A stretch of DNA of 64,000 nucleotides from Propionivibrio hellwigii (GCF_041770905.1 NZ_JBEUWX010000001.1:248001-312000), one strand, 5' to 3'; positions 16,428-25,812 are shown, counted from the stretch's first letter. The notes: generated by a model from the letters alone, not told the origin. Made by a program: numbers and translations.

Positions 16428-17705
16428 ATGGAACTGCTCGTTTTCCTCGGCAGCCTGTTTTTCTTCCTGCTGCTCAATATTCCGATTGCGCTGGTCATGG
16501 TGCTCGCGGCCATCGTGCTGATGCTGTATTCCGGCGATAACGACTTCATGATCATTCCCCAGGCGATGGTCGACGGCGTCAATAACTATCCGCTAATGGC
16601 AATTCCCTTCTTTGTTTTTGCCGGCGAGATTATGGCCAAGGGCGGGTTGTCCAAACGCGTCATTTTGCTGGCGCAGCTGATGATCGGCCGCGTTAAAGGC
16701 GGCCTGGGATACGCAACGATCATCGCTTCAATCATCTTTGCCGGCCTGATGGGGAGTTCGGTCGGTGAGGCGGCGGCGCTGATGGGGATTCTCTATCCGA
16801 TGATGAAAGATGCCGGCTACGACCGCGGTCGTGCCGGTGGCGTGATTGCCTCGGGCGCCATCCTAGGGCCCATCATTCCCCCTTCCGCCAACTTCATCCT
16901 GTTGGGCGCGACGATGGAGCTGTCGATCACCAAGCTGTTCATGATCGGCCTGGTTCCCGGCCTGCTGATTGGCCTGTTTCTGCTGGTCATGTGGTTCTTC
17001 ATCGTAAGGAAAGACGGCTATTCGGAAACAATTACCTTTACGCGTGCAGAAGCTATCAGCATCCTGAAGGAAGCGACACCAGCTTTCATGCTGCCGGTAC
17101 TGCTGCTGGGCGGTATCCGCGGCGGTATTTTTACGCCGACCGAAGGCGGCGCCTTCGCCGCAGTTTACGCCATCGTCGTGACGATGCTCTATTACCGCGA
17201 GCTTCCCCTGCGCGACCTGCTGCGCGTCAGCGCCACGGCAGCACGCAGTACCGCCGTGGTCATGCTCATCGTCGGCGCGGCCACGGCTGTCGGCTGGTTC
17301 ATCACCGCAGCGCAGATTCCGGCGCAGATGACGGCTTTCTTCCAGCCACTGGTGCCAACGCCAACCCTGCTGTTGCTCGCGATCATGGTCTTTCTGTTCG
17401 CCGCTGGCATGGTTATGGATCTGACGCCAAACATCCTGCTGTTCGCGCCGGTGTTCTATCCGCTTACCACCGCCGCCGGTATCGACCCGTACTTTTTCGG
17501 CCTGCTTTTCGTGCTGAACGTCGGCATCGGCGTCATCACGCCGCCGGTCGGCACGGTACTGTTCGTCGTCTGCGGTTCGGCCGGCATTTCGATGGGCTAT
17601 CTTGTCCGCAAGATGGCGCCGTTCCTTCTGATGGAAGCCGCTGTGCTATTGACCTTGCTGCTCTTCCCGAAAATTTCGCTGATTCCGCTCAAGTGGCTGA
17701 CGTAA
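16428..17705 (+). CDS. dctM: TRAP transporter large membrane subunit
   Basis: The 425-aa translocating subunit, with about a dozen membrane helices and the usual size for DctM. Conserved segments include AIPFFVFAGEIMAKGG, GSSVGEAAALMG, GPIIPPSANFILLGA and the late GIGVITPPVGTVLFVV. It uses a sodium gradient to move the ligand captured by DctP. It directly follows dctQ, and the HAD phosphatase gene starts 1 bp after its stop, which ties the phosphatase to the transporter operon. Confidence 0.94.
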   Translation: MELLVFLGSLFFFLLLNIPIALVMVLAAIVLMLYSGDNDFMIIPQAMVDGVNNYPLMAIPFFVFAGEIMAKGGLSKRVILLAQLMIGRVKGGLGYATIIASIIFAGLMGSSVGEAAALMGILYPMMKDAGYDRGRAGGVIASGAILGPIIPPSANFILLGATMELSITKLFMIGLVPGLLIGLFLLVMWFFIVRKDGYSETITFTRAEAISILKEATPAFMLPVLLLGGIRGGIFTPTEGGAFAAVYAIVVTMLYYRELPLRDLLRVSATAARSTAVVMLIVGAATAVGWFITAAQIPAQMTAFFQPLVPTPTLLLLAIMVFLFAAGMVMDLTPNILLFAPVFYPLTTAAGIDPYFFGLLFVLNVGIGVITPPVGTVLFVVCGSAGISMGYLVRKMAPFLLMEAAVLLTLLLFPKISLIPLKWLT

Positions 17706-17706
17706 C

Positions 17707-18474
17707 GTGAATATCGAACATAAAAAGTGCTTCGTCTTCGATCTGGACGGCACCGTCTACCTCGGAGACGAGCCGATTCACGGCACCGTCGACTTCATCC
17801 GGCGCAATATGGCGCACCGGGAGATTTACTTCCTGACCAACAATACCTCCAAAAACCTGGGAGACTACGTGCGCAAGCTCGCCCGTATCGGCATCGAAAC
17901 GGCCGTCGAACGCATCCTTTCGCCCCTGCTGCCGCTTGCGGATTATCTTGAGGCGGAAGGCATCGGGCGCTTGTACCCGGTGGGTAATGCAAGCTTCCAG
18001 GCCTACCTGAAGCAGCGCCTGCCGGGGATCGAATTCACGGCAGGCGCACACTGCCAGGCCGTCGTCCTCGGTTACGATACCGAGCTGACTTACGCAAAAT
18101 TGGCGGATTCGTGCCTGCTGCTCCAGCGACCCGAAATTCGTTTTCTCTCCACACACCCCGATCTCGTGTGCCCTTCGCCGCAGGGGCCGTTGCCGGACGC
18201 CGGCAGCTTCGTCAAACTTTATGAAGCGGCGACCGGACGTTTGCCGGAAATCGTTTTCGGCAAACCCAATACATTGATTTTGTCGCCGCTCCTCAAACGC
18301 TTTCAGCCCGACGAGATGGTTATGGTGGGTGACCGGTTGTCGACGGACAAACGGCTGGCCGAAAATGCGGGTATCGACTTCATCCTCGTCTTGAGCGGCG
18401 AAGCCAAGCGCGAAGATCTGCTAACGCAGATACGCCAGCCTAGTCTGGTGGTGGATCACCTGGGTGGTTTTTGA
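17707..18474 (+). CDS. HAD-IIA (NagD/PGP-type) phosphatase
   Basis: A 255-aa cytosolic phosphatase of the HAD superfamily, class IIA cap. The nucleophile motif FDLDGTVY is at residues 11-18, with the acceptor Asp near 12 and the acid Asp near 14. Motif II is FLTNNTSK, the motif III Lys lies in FGKPN, and motif IV is GDRLSTD. Relatives act on small phosphorylated metabolites such as glycerol phosphate, phosphoglycolate or nucleotides. The GTG start 1 bp after dctM implies coupled translation. Its place with glpD and a transporter makes glycerol-3-phosphate or a related ester the first substrate to test; that is inference. Confidence 0.88.
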   Translation: MNIEHKKCFVFDLDGTVYLGDEPIHGTVDFIRRNMAHREIYFLTNNTSKNLGDYVRKLARIGIETAVERILSPLLPLADYLEAEGIGRLYPVGNASFQAYLKQRLPGIEFTAGAHCQAVVLGYDTELTYAKLADSCLLLQRPEIRFLSTHPDLVCPSPQGPLPDAGSFVKLYEAATGRLPEIVFGKPNTLILSPLLKRFQPDEMVMVGDRLSTDKRLAENAGIDFILVLSGEAKREDLLTQIRQPSLVVDHLGGF

Positions 18475-18510
18475 GTGGTATGTTGGGCAATGTTCTGGGC
18501 GGTAAGGTAG

Positions 18511-20196
18511 ATGACTGAATCGGGAACCTACGAACTGACGATGATTCTGGGAGCGGCCACGCTGATGCTGTGGGGCGTGCGTATGGCCAGAACCGGCGTG
18601 ATGCGGATGTATGGTGCAGAGATCCGTAAATTCCTGCCCAAGGCGCTGAAAAACCGCCTGATCGCCCTGCTGGCAGGGGCAGGCTCGGCCACCATCCTGC
18701 AAAGTTCGATTGCCGTGGCCATTTTTACCTCATCACTGGCCGCTTCCGGCGTCATTCCGGTCGCCGATGGCCTGGTGCTGATGCTCGGCGCGGACGCCGG
18801 CAGCGCCATTGTCGCTGCCCTGCTGACGCTCAATCTCAAAGCGTTCTGGCCCGTCCTCATGTTTCTGGGCTACGTACTGCATTCCAGCTATTCCGAAACC
18901 AATTCGCCGATCAAGCAGCTCGGGCGCATTCTGCTCGGCATCGCCATGATCCTCGTCGCACTGACTTTCATGGGGCAAGTGTCCTCGGCGCTGGCGGAAA
19001 GCGAACTGATCCGGACGATCATCATGTCGCTCGGCAACGAACTGTTCATCGCACTTCTGCTCTTTGCGATCCTGACCTGGCTAGCGCATTCGTCGATTGC
19101 CATTTTGCTGTTCTGGGCATCGCTTGTGCAGGCGGGCATTACCGACAATTCCGCGCTGATCATTGCGGCGATTCTGGGCATCAACGTCGGCAATTCCATT
19201 CCCCCCATCGTCATGAGCATGAATCAGGCCCCGCCCTCGCGCCGTATCGTTGTTGGGCACGGACTCATCAAGCTGGCGGGCGTCGTCGGCTGCTTTATCT
19301 GCCTTCGTCTGATTCAGGGGGTATATCACATCGTGCCGGGGCAGCCAGGATTCCGGGTCGTCGTGCTGCATATCCTGTTCAATCTGCTGCTGATCGCCTT
19401 CTTTGCCTGGCAGGCTGGGACCATTGCAAGGTTCATGGAGCGCTTTTTTGTCACTACCGAAAAAACTACTGACGATAACGGCCCCAAATACATTCCGGAA
19501 GCCTCGCAGGTCGATACGGTTCCGGTGGCTTTCCCCGTTCTCTCGCTGACCCGGGAAATCCTGCGCATTCTCGGCACGATCCAGAACATGCTGGAGAAAA
19601 TGCTGGAACTGCTGCTTTCCGGGAAATACGAGGACACCGAAGAGATCGTGCGCATGGAGGAAAAAGTCGACCGGCTGTTCAAGGCCGTGCGCGCTTATGC
19701 GGTATTTTTAACCCGTAAAGATCTGAGCAATGCCGAACAGCGCAAGGTGTCCGCCCTGCTGCGCTACACCGCCAGCCTTGAAAATTCAGGCGATGTGATC
19801 AGCAAAACGATGGTCGGCATCTTCAAGTCGATCAAGCGCTCCGACTATCAGTTTTCCGAGCAGGGCAAATCCGAGCTGGATATGCTCTTCCGCTTCCTGA
19901 TCGGAACGGCGCAGCTTGCCGGCGAAGTCATCATGGCCTGGCATCCCGATACCGCGGAGCTGCTCATTGAGCGTAAACGCGAGATGAAAAACATGTGCCA
20001 CAACAGTTCCAAGGAACATGTCCAACGGCTCAGCCAGGGGGTATCGAATGCGCTGGCTTCCAGCTCCGGCCACCTCGACCTGATCTCCGAACTGCGCTGG
20101 ATCAGTACGCAGATTTCGAGCATCGGCTACGACATCCTGCCGGATGAATCTTCCGACACTGAGGCGGAAGAGCGGCTGATCGGCCATTCAGAATAA
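18511..20196 (+). CDS. Na/Pi cotransporter family protein with PhoU-like C-terminus
   Basis: A 561-aa inner-membrane protein of the NptA/YjbB family. The N-terminal 310 residues hold two Na/Pi repeats, with the family QSS signature (ATILQSSIAVAIF, about residue 64) and a second-repeat counterpart AHSSIAILLF. The C-terminal part (about 345-545) is helical and resembles PhoU. YjbB of E. coli is reported to export phosphate, so this protein may balance phosphate in either direction. It starts 36 bp after the HAD phosphatase gene on the same strand. Confidence 0.9.
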   Translation: MTESGTYELTMILGAATLMLWGVRMARTGVMRMYGAEIRKFLPKALKNRLIALLAGAGSATILQSSIAVAIFTSSLAASGVIPVADGLVLMLGADAGSAIVAALLTLNLKAFWPVLMFLGYVLHSSYSETNSPIKQLGRILLGIAMILVALTFMGQVSSALAESELIRTIIMSLGNELFIALLLFAILTWLAHSSIAILLFWASLVQAGITDNSALIIAAILGINVGNSIPPIVMSMNQAPPSRRIVVGHGLIKLAGVVGCFICLRLIQGVYHIVPGQPGFRVVVLHILFNLLLIAFFAWQAGTIARFMERFFVTTEKTTDDNGPKYIPEASQVDTVPVAFPVLSLTREILRILGTIQNMLEKMLELLLSGKYEDTEEIVRMEEKVDRLFKAVRAYAVFLTRKDLSNAEQRKVSALLRYTASLENSGDVISKTMVGIFKSIKRSDYQFSEQGKSELDMLFRFLIGTAQLAGEVIMAWHPDTAELLIERKREMKNMCHNSSKEHVQRLSQGVSNALASSSGHLDLISELRWISTQISSIGYDILPDESSDTEAEERLIGHSE

Positions 20197-20260
20197 AACA
20201 GGCCGAAGCCTCCCTCCGTTACCTATCCGCCCATCTGCCCATTCGTCCTGTTCCCTGTTT

Positions 20261-20415
20261 CTGTTCCTTTCCGGTAGAACGGCGCGCACCGCTAACAGCC
20301 CTACAGCCCGCTGAATACGGGCATTTCCCGCCGGTATGCCCGGAAATCCGCTCAGGACGTGGGTTTGCGGCCAGGCAGACCGGAAACGCCCGATAGACGC
20401 GGGTCTCCGCGGTGA
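20261..20415. repeat. Palindromic intergenic repeat, left copy
   Basis: About 155 bp running from CTGTTCCTTTCCGGTAG to CCGCGGTGAC. It matches 22211-22368 at close to 90% by eye with one small indel. Within it, short palindromic units recur (GGGCATTTCCCGCCGG, CCGGAAACGCCC, ACGCGGGTCTCCGCGG). A further related unit, AATAGGGCATTTACCGCTGG, follows up to the insertion sequence. Confidence 0.8.
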
Positions 20416-20468
20416 CCGATCCGCACCCCACTCAATAGGGCATTTACCGCTGGTGTGCCGGAAGTCTG

Positions 20469-22184
20469 CCTAGCCCGCATTTCTCACAGATAGAAGGTGC
20501 ATCGCGGCCGGAGATATAAGAAAGTTTTTTTGCGAGAACGACTTAACCATATCTCTGAGGAAGCCGCGATGCCGACACAGTGTACCGTAGTCAGCCCATG
20601 CGCGAAGCGTATTGATGGCCGCCAGGTGGCGGTGGATTTCGACGGAGGGCAGATCAGTTCGGATGCGGGCGCGCTGTTGCTGCGCGAGGTCGATCGCACC
20701 TTGCGGCTGACCGAACGGGTGGCGGCCTGCTTCGAGGATGGGCGCGATCCGGAGCTGATCGAACACACGGTGCACACGTTGGTGATGCAACGGATCGTGG
20801 GGATCGCGCTGGGCTACGAGGACCTGAACGATCACGATCAATTGCGCCGTGACCCGGTACTGGCCACGCTGGCCGGTAAGCTCAGCGCTCGGCGCAAGGG
20901 CTGCGAGCCGCTGGCGGGCAAGTCGACCTTGAACCGGCTCGAACATGCCCCCGACACCAAGGACGGTTCGCGCTATCACAAGATCGCTCACGATCCGGCG
21001 GCCTTCGAGTCGCTGTTCGTCGCGTGCTTCATTGAGGCGCACGAGCAGGCACCTGACGAGATCATCCTCGATCTGGACGCCACCGACGACCCGCTGCACG
21101 GCCAGCAGGAAGGGCGTTTCTTCCATGGTTACTACGGCGGCTACTGCTACCTGCCGCTGTACATCTTCTGCGGCCGACATCTGCTCGCCGCCAAGCTGCG
21201 CCGGGCCAACACGGATGCCTCGGCGGGCAGCATCGATGAACTCGAACGCATCGTCACCCAGATCCGCCGCCACTGGCCGGAGGTGCGCATCGTGCTGCGT
21301 GCCGACTCGGGCTTTGCGCGCGATGCCTTGATGAGTTGGTGCGAGCAGACGCACATCGACTTCGTCTTCGGGCTGGCCAAGAACGACCGGCTCAAGGCCC
21401 AGATCGAAACCGAGATGAGCCAGGCGCAGGCCGAATGCACCCAGACCGGCAAGCCCGCACGGCGGTTTCGCGACTTCACCTACCGCACCCTTGACAGCTG
21501 GTCGTGCGCCCGGCGGGTCGTCGGCAAGGCCGAGCAGCTGCCGGGCAAGGCCAATCCGCGCTTCATCGTCACCAGCCTGGACGCTCAGCGCTGGCCGGCA
21601 CGCGAACTGTACGAGGCGCTGTACTGCGCCCGAGGCGAAATGGAGAACCGCATCAAGGAGTGCCAGCTACACCTGTTCGCCGATCGCACCTCAACGGCGA
21701 CGATGCGGGCCAATCAGCTGCGGCTGTGGTTCGCCTCCTTCGCCTACGTCATGCTCGAAGCGCTGCGCCGCATCGGGCTGGCTGGCACCGAACTGGCCGA
21801 GGCCACCTGCGAGAGCCTGCGCCTGAAACTGCTCAAGATCGGCGCACGGGTCAAGATCAGCGTGCGCCGCATCCATGTCAGCATGGCCAGCAGTCATCCG
21901 TTCCAGACCACCTGGCGCCTGGCCCAGGCCAGACTCGCCCCCGGCTGATCCGCCACGCCACCGTGGCCCTGCTGATCCGATCGCGCTCCCGTTCGCGCGA
22001 GGCGGTCTCATGCCCAAACAGCGCCGCTTGCCCCCTCAACGCACCTGACCGCCCGCAGAACCTCACCCGCCTGCACTCCATTGGCCGCTCGCGGGCCTGA
22101 ATCCTCGCGGTCACGGCAACGCGTGAAGGAAAAAGCCGCGCCAACGGGGGCCGAACCGTGAGAGTGTGAGAAATGTGGGCTAGG
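20469..22184 (+). mobile_element. IS1380-family insertion sequence, 1,716 bp
   Basis: The left end CCTAGCCCGCATTTCTCAC (20469-20487) and the right end GTGAGAAATGTGGGCTAGG (22166-22184) are inverted repeats that differ at one of 19 positions. They enclose one full transposase gene. Total length and single-gene layout fit the IS1380 family. The bases next to the ends (GTCTG on the left, AATTT on the right) show no target duplication. Both flanks consist of copies of a palindromic repeat, so the element sits inside a repeat cluster. Confidence 0.88.
20569..21948 (+). CDS. IS1380-family DDE transposase
   Basis: A 459-aa transposase starting at ATG 20569, with TGAGGAA about 7 nt upstream; an in-frame GTG at 20497 has no ribosome site. 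Family landmarks are FDGGQISSDAGALLLREVD near the N-terminus, the first catalytic Asp in ILDLDATDDPLHG, the second in VLRADSGFARD, and the catalytic Glu in the YCARGEMENRIKE segment. All are intact and the frame is unbroken, so the enzyme may be active. About 215 bp without genes separate its stop from the right end of the element. Confidence 0.93.
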   Translation: MPTQCTVVSPCAKRIDGRQVAVDFDGGQISSDAGALLLREVDRTLRLTERVAACFEDGRDPELIEHTVHTLVMQRIVGIALGYEDLNDHDQLRRDPVLATLAGKLSARRKGCEPLAGKSTLNRLEHAPDTKDGSRYHKIAHDPAAFESLFVACFIEAHEQAPDEIILDLDATDDPLHGQQEGRFFHGYYGGYCYLPLYIFCGRHLLAAKLRRANTDASAGSIDELERIVTQIRRHWPEVRIVLRADSGFARDALMSWCEQTHIDFVFGLAKNDRLKAQIETEMSQAQAECTQTGKPARRFRDFTYRTLDSWSCARRVVGKAEQLPGKANPRFIVTSLDAQRWPARELYEALYCARGEMENRIKECQLHLFADRTSTATMRANQLRLWFASFAYVMLEALRRIGLAGTELAEATCESLRLKLLKIGARVKISVRRIHVSMASSHPFQTTWRLAQARLAPG

Positions 22185-22210
22185 AATTTTGTCCATTACC
22201 TCCTCTATTC

Positions 22211-22368
22211 CTGTTCCTTTCTGGTAGAACGGCGCGTACTGCCAATACCGCCCTACAGCCTACTGAATACGGGCGTTTCCCGCCGGTATGCCTGGAAAGC
22301 CGCTCAGGACGTGGGTTTGCGGCCAGACAGGCCGGAAACGCCCTATCGGCGCGGGCTTCCGCGGTGAC
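22211..22368. repeat. Palindromic intergenic repeat, right copy
   Basis: The counterpart of 20261-20415, in the same orientation on the other side of the insertion sequence, starting 26 bp after the right end of the element. It shares the GTAGAACGGCGCG opening, GAATACGGGC, CGCTCAGGACGTGGGTTTGC and CGGAAACGCCC words. Differences are scattered substitutions, which argues against a very recent duplication. Confidence 0.8.
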
Positions 22369-22451
22369 TGCCCAGCGGCATCAGCTTTGGGCTAGGGCGG
22401 TGTATGGTCTGTCGCCTGCTCAGGGGCAGATTGCCGCGCGGCGGCCATAGA

Positions 22452-22496
22452 ACGAAAAAGCCGCGGCCAACCTCCGAATTGCAGCGGTTGGCCGCG
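22452..22496 (-). terminator. Terminator of the aceE-aceF-lpdA operon
   Basis: On the minus strand an 11-bp perfect stem CGCGGCCAACC / GGTTGGCCGCG is followed by GCTTTTTCGTT. It lies about 55 bp after the lpdA stop. Confidence 0.85.
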
Positions 22497-22551
22497 ACAG
22501 TGATAAGAAAGAGAAGCGCCGCGGAAGGATGGCAGCGGCGGTTGCGTGACG

Positions 22552-24384
22552 CTATTTTTTCTTCGCCGGCGGCAGATCCGTACAACTGCCGTGGGCGACT
22601 TCGGCCGCCATGCCGAGGGTTTCGCCAAGCGTCGGGTGCGGGTGGATCGTTTGGCCGATGTCAATGGCGTCACAGCCCATTTCGATCGCCAAGGCGATTT
22701 CGCCGATCATGTCGCCCGCCGAGGGGCCGACGATGCAGCCGCCGACGATGCGGTGATTGTCGGCGTCGAACACCAGCTTGGTAAAACCGTAGTCGGCGCC
22801 GTTGGCAATGGCGCGCCCCGATGCCGCCCAGGGGAAAACGGCGGTGTCTATCTTGCGCCCATCCCGCTTGGCCTGATCCTGCGTGAGGCCGACCCAGGCA
22901 ACTTCCGGATGGGTGTAGGCCACGCCGGGGATGACGCTGGCGTCGAAGCCTGACGGACGACCAGAGGCGACTTCTGCGGCGACGTGCGCTTCATGCACGG
23001 CCTTGTGCGCCAGCATCGGGTTGCCGACGACATCGCCGATGGCAAAAATGTGCGGCACGTTGGTGCGCATTTGCGCGTCGACCGGAATGAAACCGCGTTC
23101 GTTGATCGTGATGCCGGCTTTTTCCGCGGCGATCTTTTTGCCGTTGGGCGTGCGGCCTGCCGATTGCAGGATCATGTCGTAGCGCACGGCCTCGGTCGGC
23201 GCCTGTTCGCCTTCAAACTTGACCCACAGCCCGTCGTCTTTGGCCTCAACGGCGACGGTTTTGGTCTTCAGCATGATGCGTTCGAAACGATGCGCGTTGC
23301 GCTTCTCCCAGACTTTGACGGCGTCACGATCGGGACCTTGCATGAGCACATCGAGCATTTCGACGACGTCAATTTTGGCGCCGAGCGTTGAGTACACCGT
23401 CGCCATTTCCAGACCGATGATGCCGCCGCCGATGACCAACATTTTTTTGGGAAGGGCGCGTAGTTCCAGAGCGCCGGTGGAATCGACAATGCGTGGGTCG
23501 TTCGGCAGGAAAGGCAAGTGCACCGGCGTCGAGCCGGCGGCAATGATGCATTTCTGGAAGCGGATGTGTTTTTTCTCTCCGGTCTGTGTTTGCCCCTCAC
23601 CGCTGGTCAGCGCCACTTCCAGATGATGTGCGTCGAGGAAACTGCCGACGCCGCGCACAATGCTGACTTTGCGCGCTTTCGCCATGCCGGCGAGGCCACC
23701 GGTCAGCTTGGCGACGACGCCCGCCTTATGCGCGCGCAGCCGGTCGATATCGACCTTGGGCGCGGCAAAGCTGACGCCGCAATCGGCCAGATGGGCGGTT
23801 TCATCAAGCAGGCTGGTGACGTGCAGCAGTGCTTTGGACGGAATACAGCCGACATTGAGGCAGACGCCGCCCAGCGTGGCATAGCGTTCGACGAGCACGG
23901 TTTTCATGCCCAGGTCGGCGCTGCGGAACGCGGCCGAGTATCCGCCCGGACCGGCGCCTAGCACGAGCATTTCGCATTCGATATCCACGGCGCCTGTGTA
24001 AACATCGGCCGCGATAGGCGCGGGTGCCGGCGTAGGTGGGGAGGCAGTGGGGGCAGATGCCGGCGCCGTTGGTGCGGTGGCCTGCGGAGCAGGCGCTGCG
24101 GCAGACGCTGCTTTCTCCGCCGGCGCCGCTGCGCCGGCCGTTGCCGCCCCTTCAATACGGGCGATCAGACTGCCCTCGGAAATCTTGTCGCCCACCTTGA
24201 CCGTGAACTCCTTGAGCACCCCGCCAACCGGACTGGGCACGTCGATGGTGGCCTTGTCGGATTCAAGCGTCAGCAGCGGGTCTTCCGCCTGCACGGTGGC
24301 GCCCGGCTCGACCAGCAGCTCAATGACCGGTACATCATGAAAATCGCCGATGTCCGGCACCTTGACTTCAATTATCTGGCTCAT
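22552..24384 (-). CDS. lpdA: Dihydrolipoamide dehydrogenase (E3) with N-terminal lipoyl domain
   Basis: The E3 component of the pyruvate dehydrogenase complex, which reoxidises dihydrolipoyl groups using FAD and NAD. At 610 aa it is longer than plain E3 because residues 1-80 form a lipoyl domain (acceptor Lys in ESDKATIDVPSP, near residue 44), joined by an Ala/Pro linker (about 80-128). The E3 core follows, with GAGPGGYSAAFRSADLG, the redox disulphide GGVCLNVGCIPSK, a second nucleotide fold IGGGIIGLE, and the C-terminal HPHPTLGET with the catalytic His. The lipoyl part is identical in sequence to that of aceF. It lies 9 bp downstream of aceF. Confidence 0.96.
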   Translation of the reverse strand: MSQIIEVKVPDIGDFHDVPVIELLVEPGATVQAEDPLLTLESDKATIDVPSPVGGVLKEFTVKVGDKISEGSLIARIEGAATAGAAAPAEKAASAAAPAPQATAPTAPASAPTASPPTPAPAPIAADVYTGAVDIECEMLVLGAGPGGYSAAFRSADLGMKTVLVERYATLGGVCLNVGCIPSKALLHVTSLLDETAHLADCGVSFAAPKVDIDRLRAHKAGVVAKLTGGLAGMAKARKVSIVRGVGSFLDAHHLEVALTSGEGQTQTGEKKHIRFQKCIIAAGSTPVHLPFLPNDPRIVDSTGALELRALPKKMLVIGGGIIGLEMATVYSTLGAKIDVVEMLDVLMQGPDRDAVKVWEKRNAHRFERIMLKTKTVAVEAKDDGLWVKFEGEQAPTEAVRYDMILQSAGRTPNGKKIAAEKAGITINERGFIPVDAQMRTNVPHIFAIGDVVGNPMLAHKAVHEAHVAAEVASGRPSGFDASVIPGVAYTHPEVAWVGLTQDQAKRDGRKIDTAVFPWAASGRAIANGADYGFTKLVFDADNHRIVGGCIVGPSAGDMIGEIALAIEMGCDAIDIGQTIHPHPTLGETLGMAAEVAHGSCTDLPPAKKK

Positions 24385-24400
24385 GGCGTCTCCTCAGACC
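24071..24400 (-). repeat. Exact 330-bp direct repeat, copy in lpdA
   Basis: It reads identical to 25490-25819. It covers the GTC TGA end of the upstream gene, the GGAG ribosome site, the ATG and the first about 100 codons of lpdA. Confidence 0.9.
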
Positions 24401-25803
24401 AGTGCCCGACGCATGTCGGAGAGCAATTGTGCGACGTAGGCGTTAAAGCGCGTGCCGAGCGCGCCGTCGATGACGCGGTGGTCGGCCGATAGGGCCAGCG
24501 GCAAGGTCAGGCGCGGGGCGAAGGCCGTGCCGTTCCAGACGGGCTTCATGAGCGAGCGGGAGACGCCGAGAATGGCGACTTCCGGCGCATTGACGATGGG
24601 TGAGAAGCTGATGCCGCCAATACCGCCCAGGCTGGATACGGTGAAACAGGCGCCCTGCATGTCGGCCGGCGCGAGCTTGCCGTCACGCGCTTTTTTGGCC
24701 AGCGCGCCGCATTCGGCGGCGATTTCGCTCACCGTCATGCGATCGACGCCCTTGATGACGGGGACAACCAGACCATTCGGCGTATCTGCGGCAAAGGCAA
24801 TGTTGAAATATTTCTTTAGCACCAGCGTATCGCCGTCGAGCGAAGCGTTGAATTCCGGGAATTTCTTCAAGGCGAGCTGGCAAGCCTTGATGATGAAGGC
24901 GAGCATGGTGATCTTGGCGCCGCCGCTCTTTTCGTTTTCCTTGTTGAGCGCAAGGCGGAAAGCTTCCAGATCGGTGATGTCGGCCTCGTCATGATAAGTG
25001 ACCGCAGGAATCATGACCCAGTTACGCGCCAGGTTTTGTCCGGAGATTTTCTTGATGCGCGAGAGCGGCTGGATTTCGATCTCGCCGAATTTGGCGAAGT
25101 CGATCTTCGGCCACGGCAACAGGTCAAGGCCGGTGCCGCCACTGCCACCGACAACACCCGCCGCGCCGGTGGCTGGCCTGGCTTGGAGGGTGCCTTTGAC
25201 GAAAGCAATGAGGTCTTCGCGCAGAATCCGCCCCTTGGGGCCGCTAGCCGTGACCTGCGTCAGGTCGATACCCAGTTCGCGGGCAAGGCTGCGTACCGAC
25301 GGGCTGGCGTGCGTCGTCTTGCTGGGCGTGGGCGGGATGGCCGTGGGGATTCCGGCAGGGGCGGATGCCCATTCGAGGGGTTGATTGGCCGGTACGTTCA
25401 GGGCGGGTGCAGATACGGGCGTTGGGGACGTTTGTATTGGCGCTGGTGCCGGCGCAGGGGAGGCGGTGGGGACGGATGCCGTCGCCGCCGGTGCGGTGGC
25501 CTGCGGAGCAGGCGCTGCGGCAGACGCTGCTTTCTCCGCCGGCGCCGCTGCGCCGGCCGTTGCCGCCCCTTCAATACGGGCGATCAGACTGCCCTCGGAA
25601 ATCTTGTCGCCCACCTTGACCGTGAACTCCTTGAGCACCCCGCCAACCGGACTGGGCACGTCGATGGTGGCCTTGTCGGATTCAAGCGTCAGCAGCGGGT
25701 CTTCCGCCTGCACGGTGGCGCCCGGCTCGACCAGCAGCTCAATGACCGGTACATCATGAAAATCGCCGATGTCCGGCACCTTGACTTCAATTATCTGGCT
25801 CAT
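24394..25803 (-). CDS. aceF: Dihydrolipoamide acetyltransferase (E2) of pyruvate dehydrogenase
   Basis: The core acetyltransferase of the complex. The 469 residues comprise one lipoyl domain (1-80, Lys near 44), an Ala/Pro-rich linker, a peripheral subunit-binding domain (about 165-205, SVRSLARELGIDLTQVTASG) and the catalytic domain (about 235-469), which ends with the DHRVIDGA active-site motif. Having one lipoyl domain, where E. coli has three, is common in betaproteobacteria. It starts 9 bp after the aceE stop. The 330-bp block at its start recurs in lpdA. Confidence 0.96.
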   Translation of the reverse strand: MSQIIEVKVPDIGDFHDVPVIELLVEPGATVQAEDPLLTLESDKATIDVPSPVGGVLKEFTVKVGDKISEGSLIARIEGAATAGAAAPAEKAASAAAPAPQATAPAATASVPTASPAPAPAPIQTSPTPVSAPALNVPANQPLEWASAPAGIPTAIPPTPSKTTHASPSVRSLARELGIDLTQVTASGPKGRILREDLIAFVKGTLQARPATGAAGVVGGSGGTGLDLLPWPKIDFAKFGEIEIQPLSRIKKISGQNLARNWVMIPAVTYHDEADITDLEAFRLALNKENEKSGGAKITMLAFIIKACQLALKKFPEFNASLDGDTLVLKKYFNIAFAADTPNGLVVPVIKGVDRMTVSEIAAECGALAKKARDGKLAPADMQGACFTVSSLGGIGGISFSPIVNAPEVAILGVSRSLMKPVWNGTAFAPRLTLPLALSADHRVIDGALGTRFNAYVAQLLSDMRRALV

Positions 25804-25812
25804 GGCGTCTCC

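Noticed and set aside
21949..22165. Second gene inside the insertion sequence
   Set aside because: Frames here are short and overlap the transposase end. IS1380 elements normally carry a single transposase gene.
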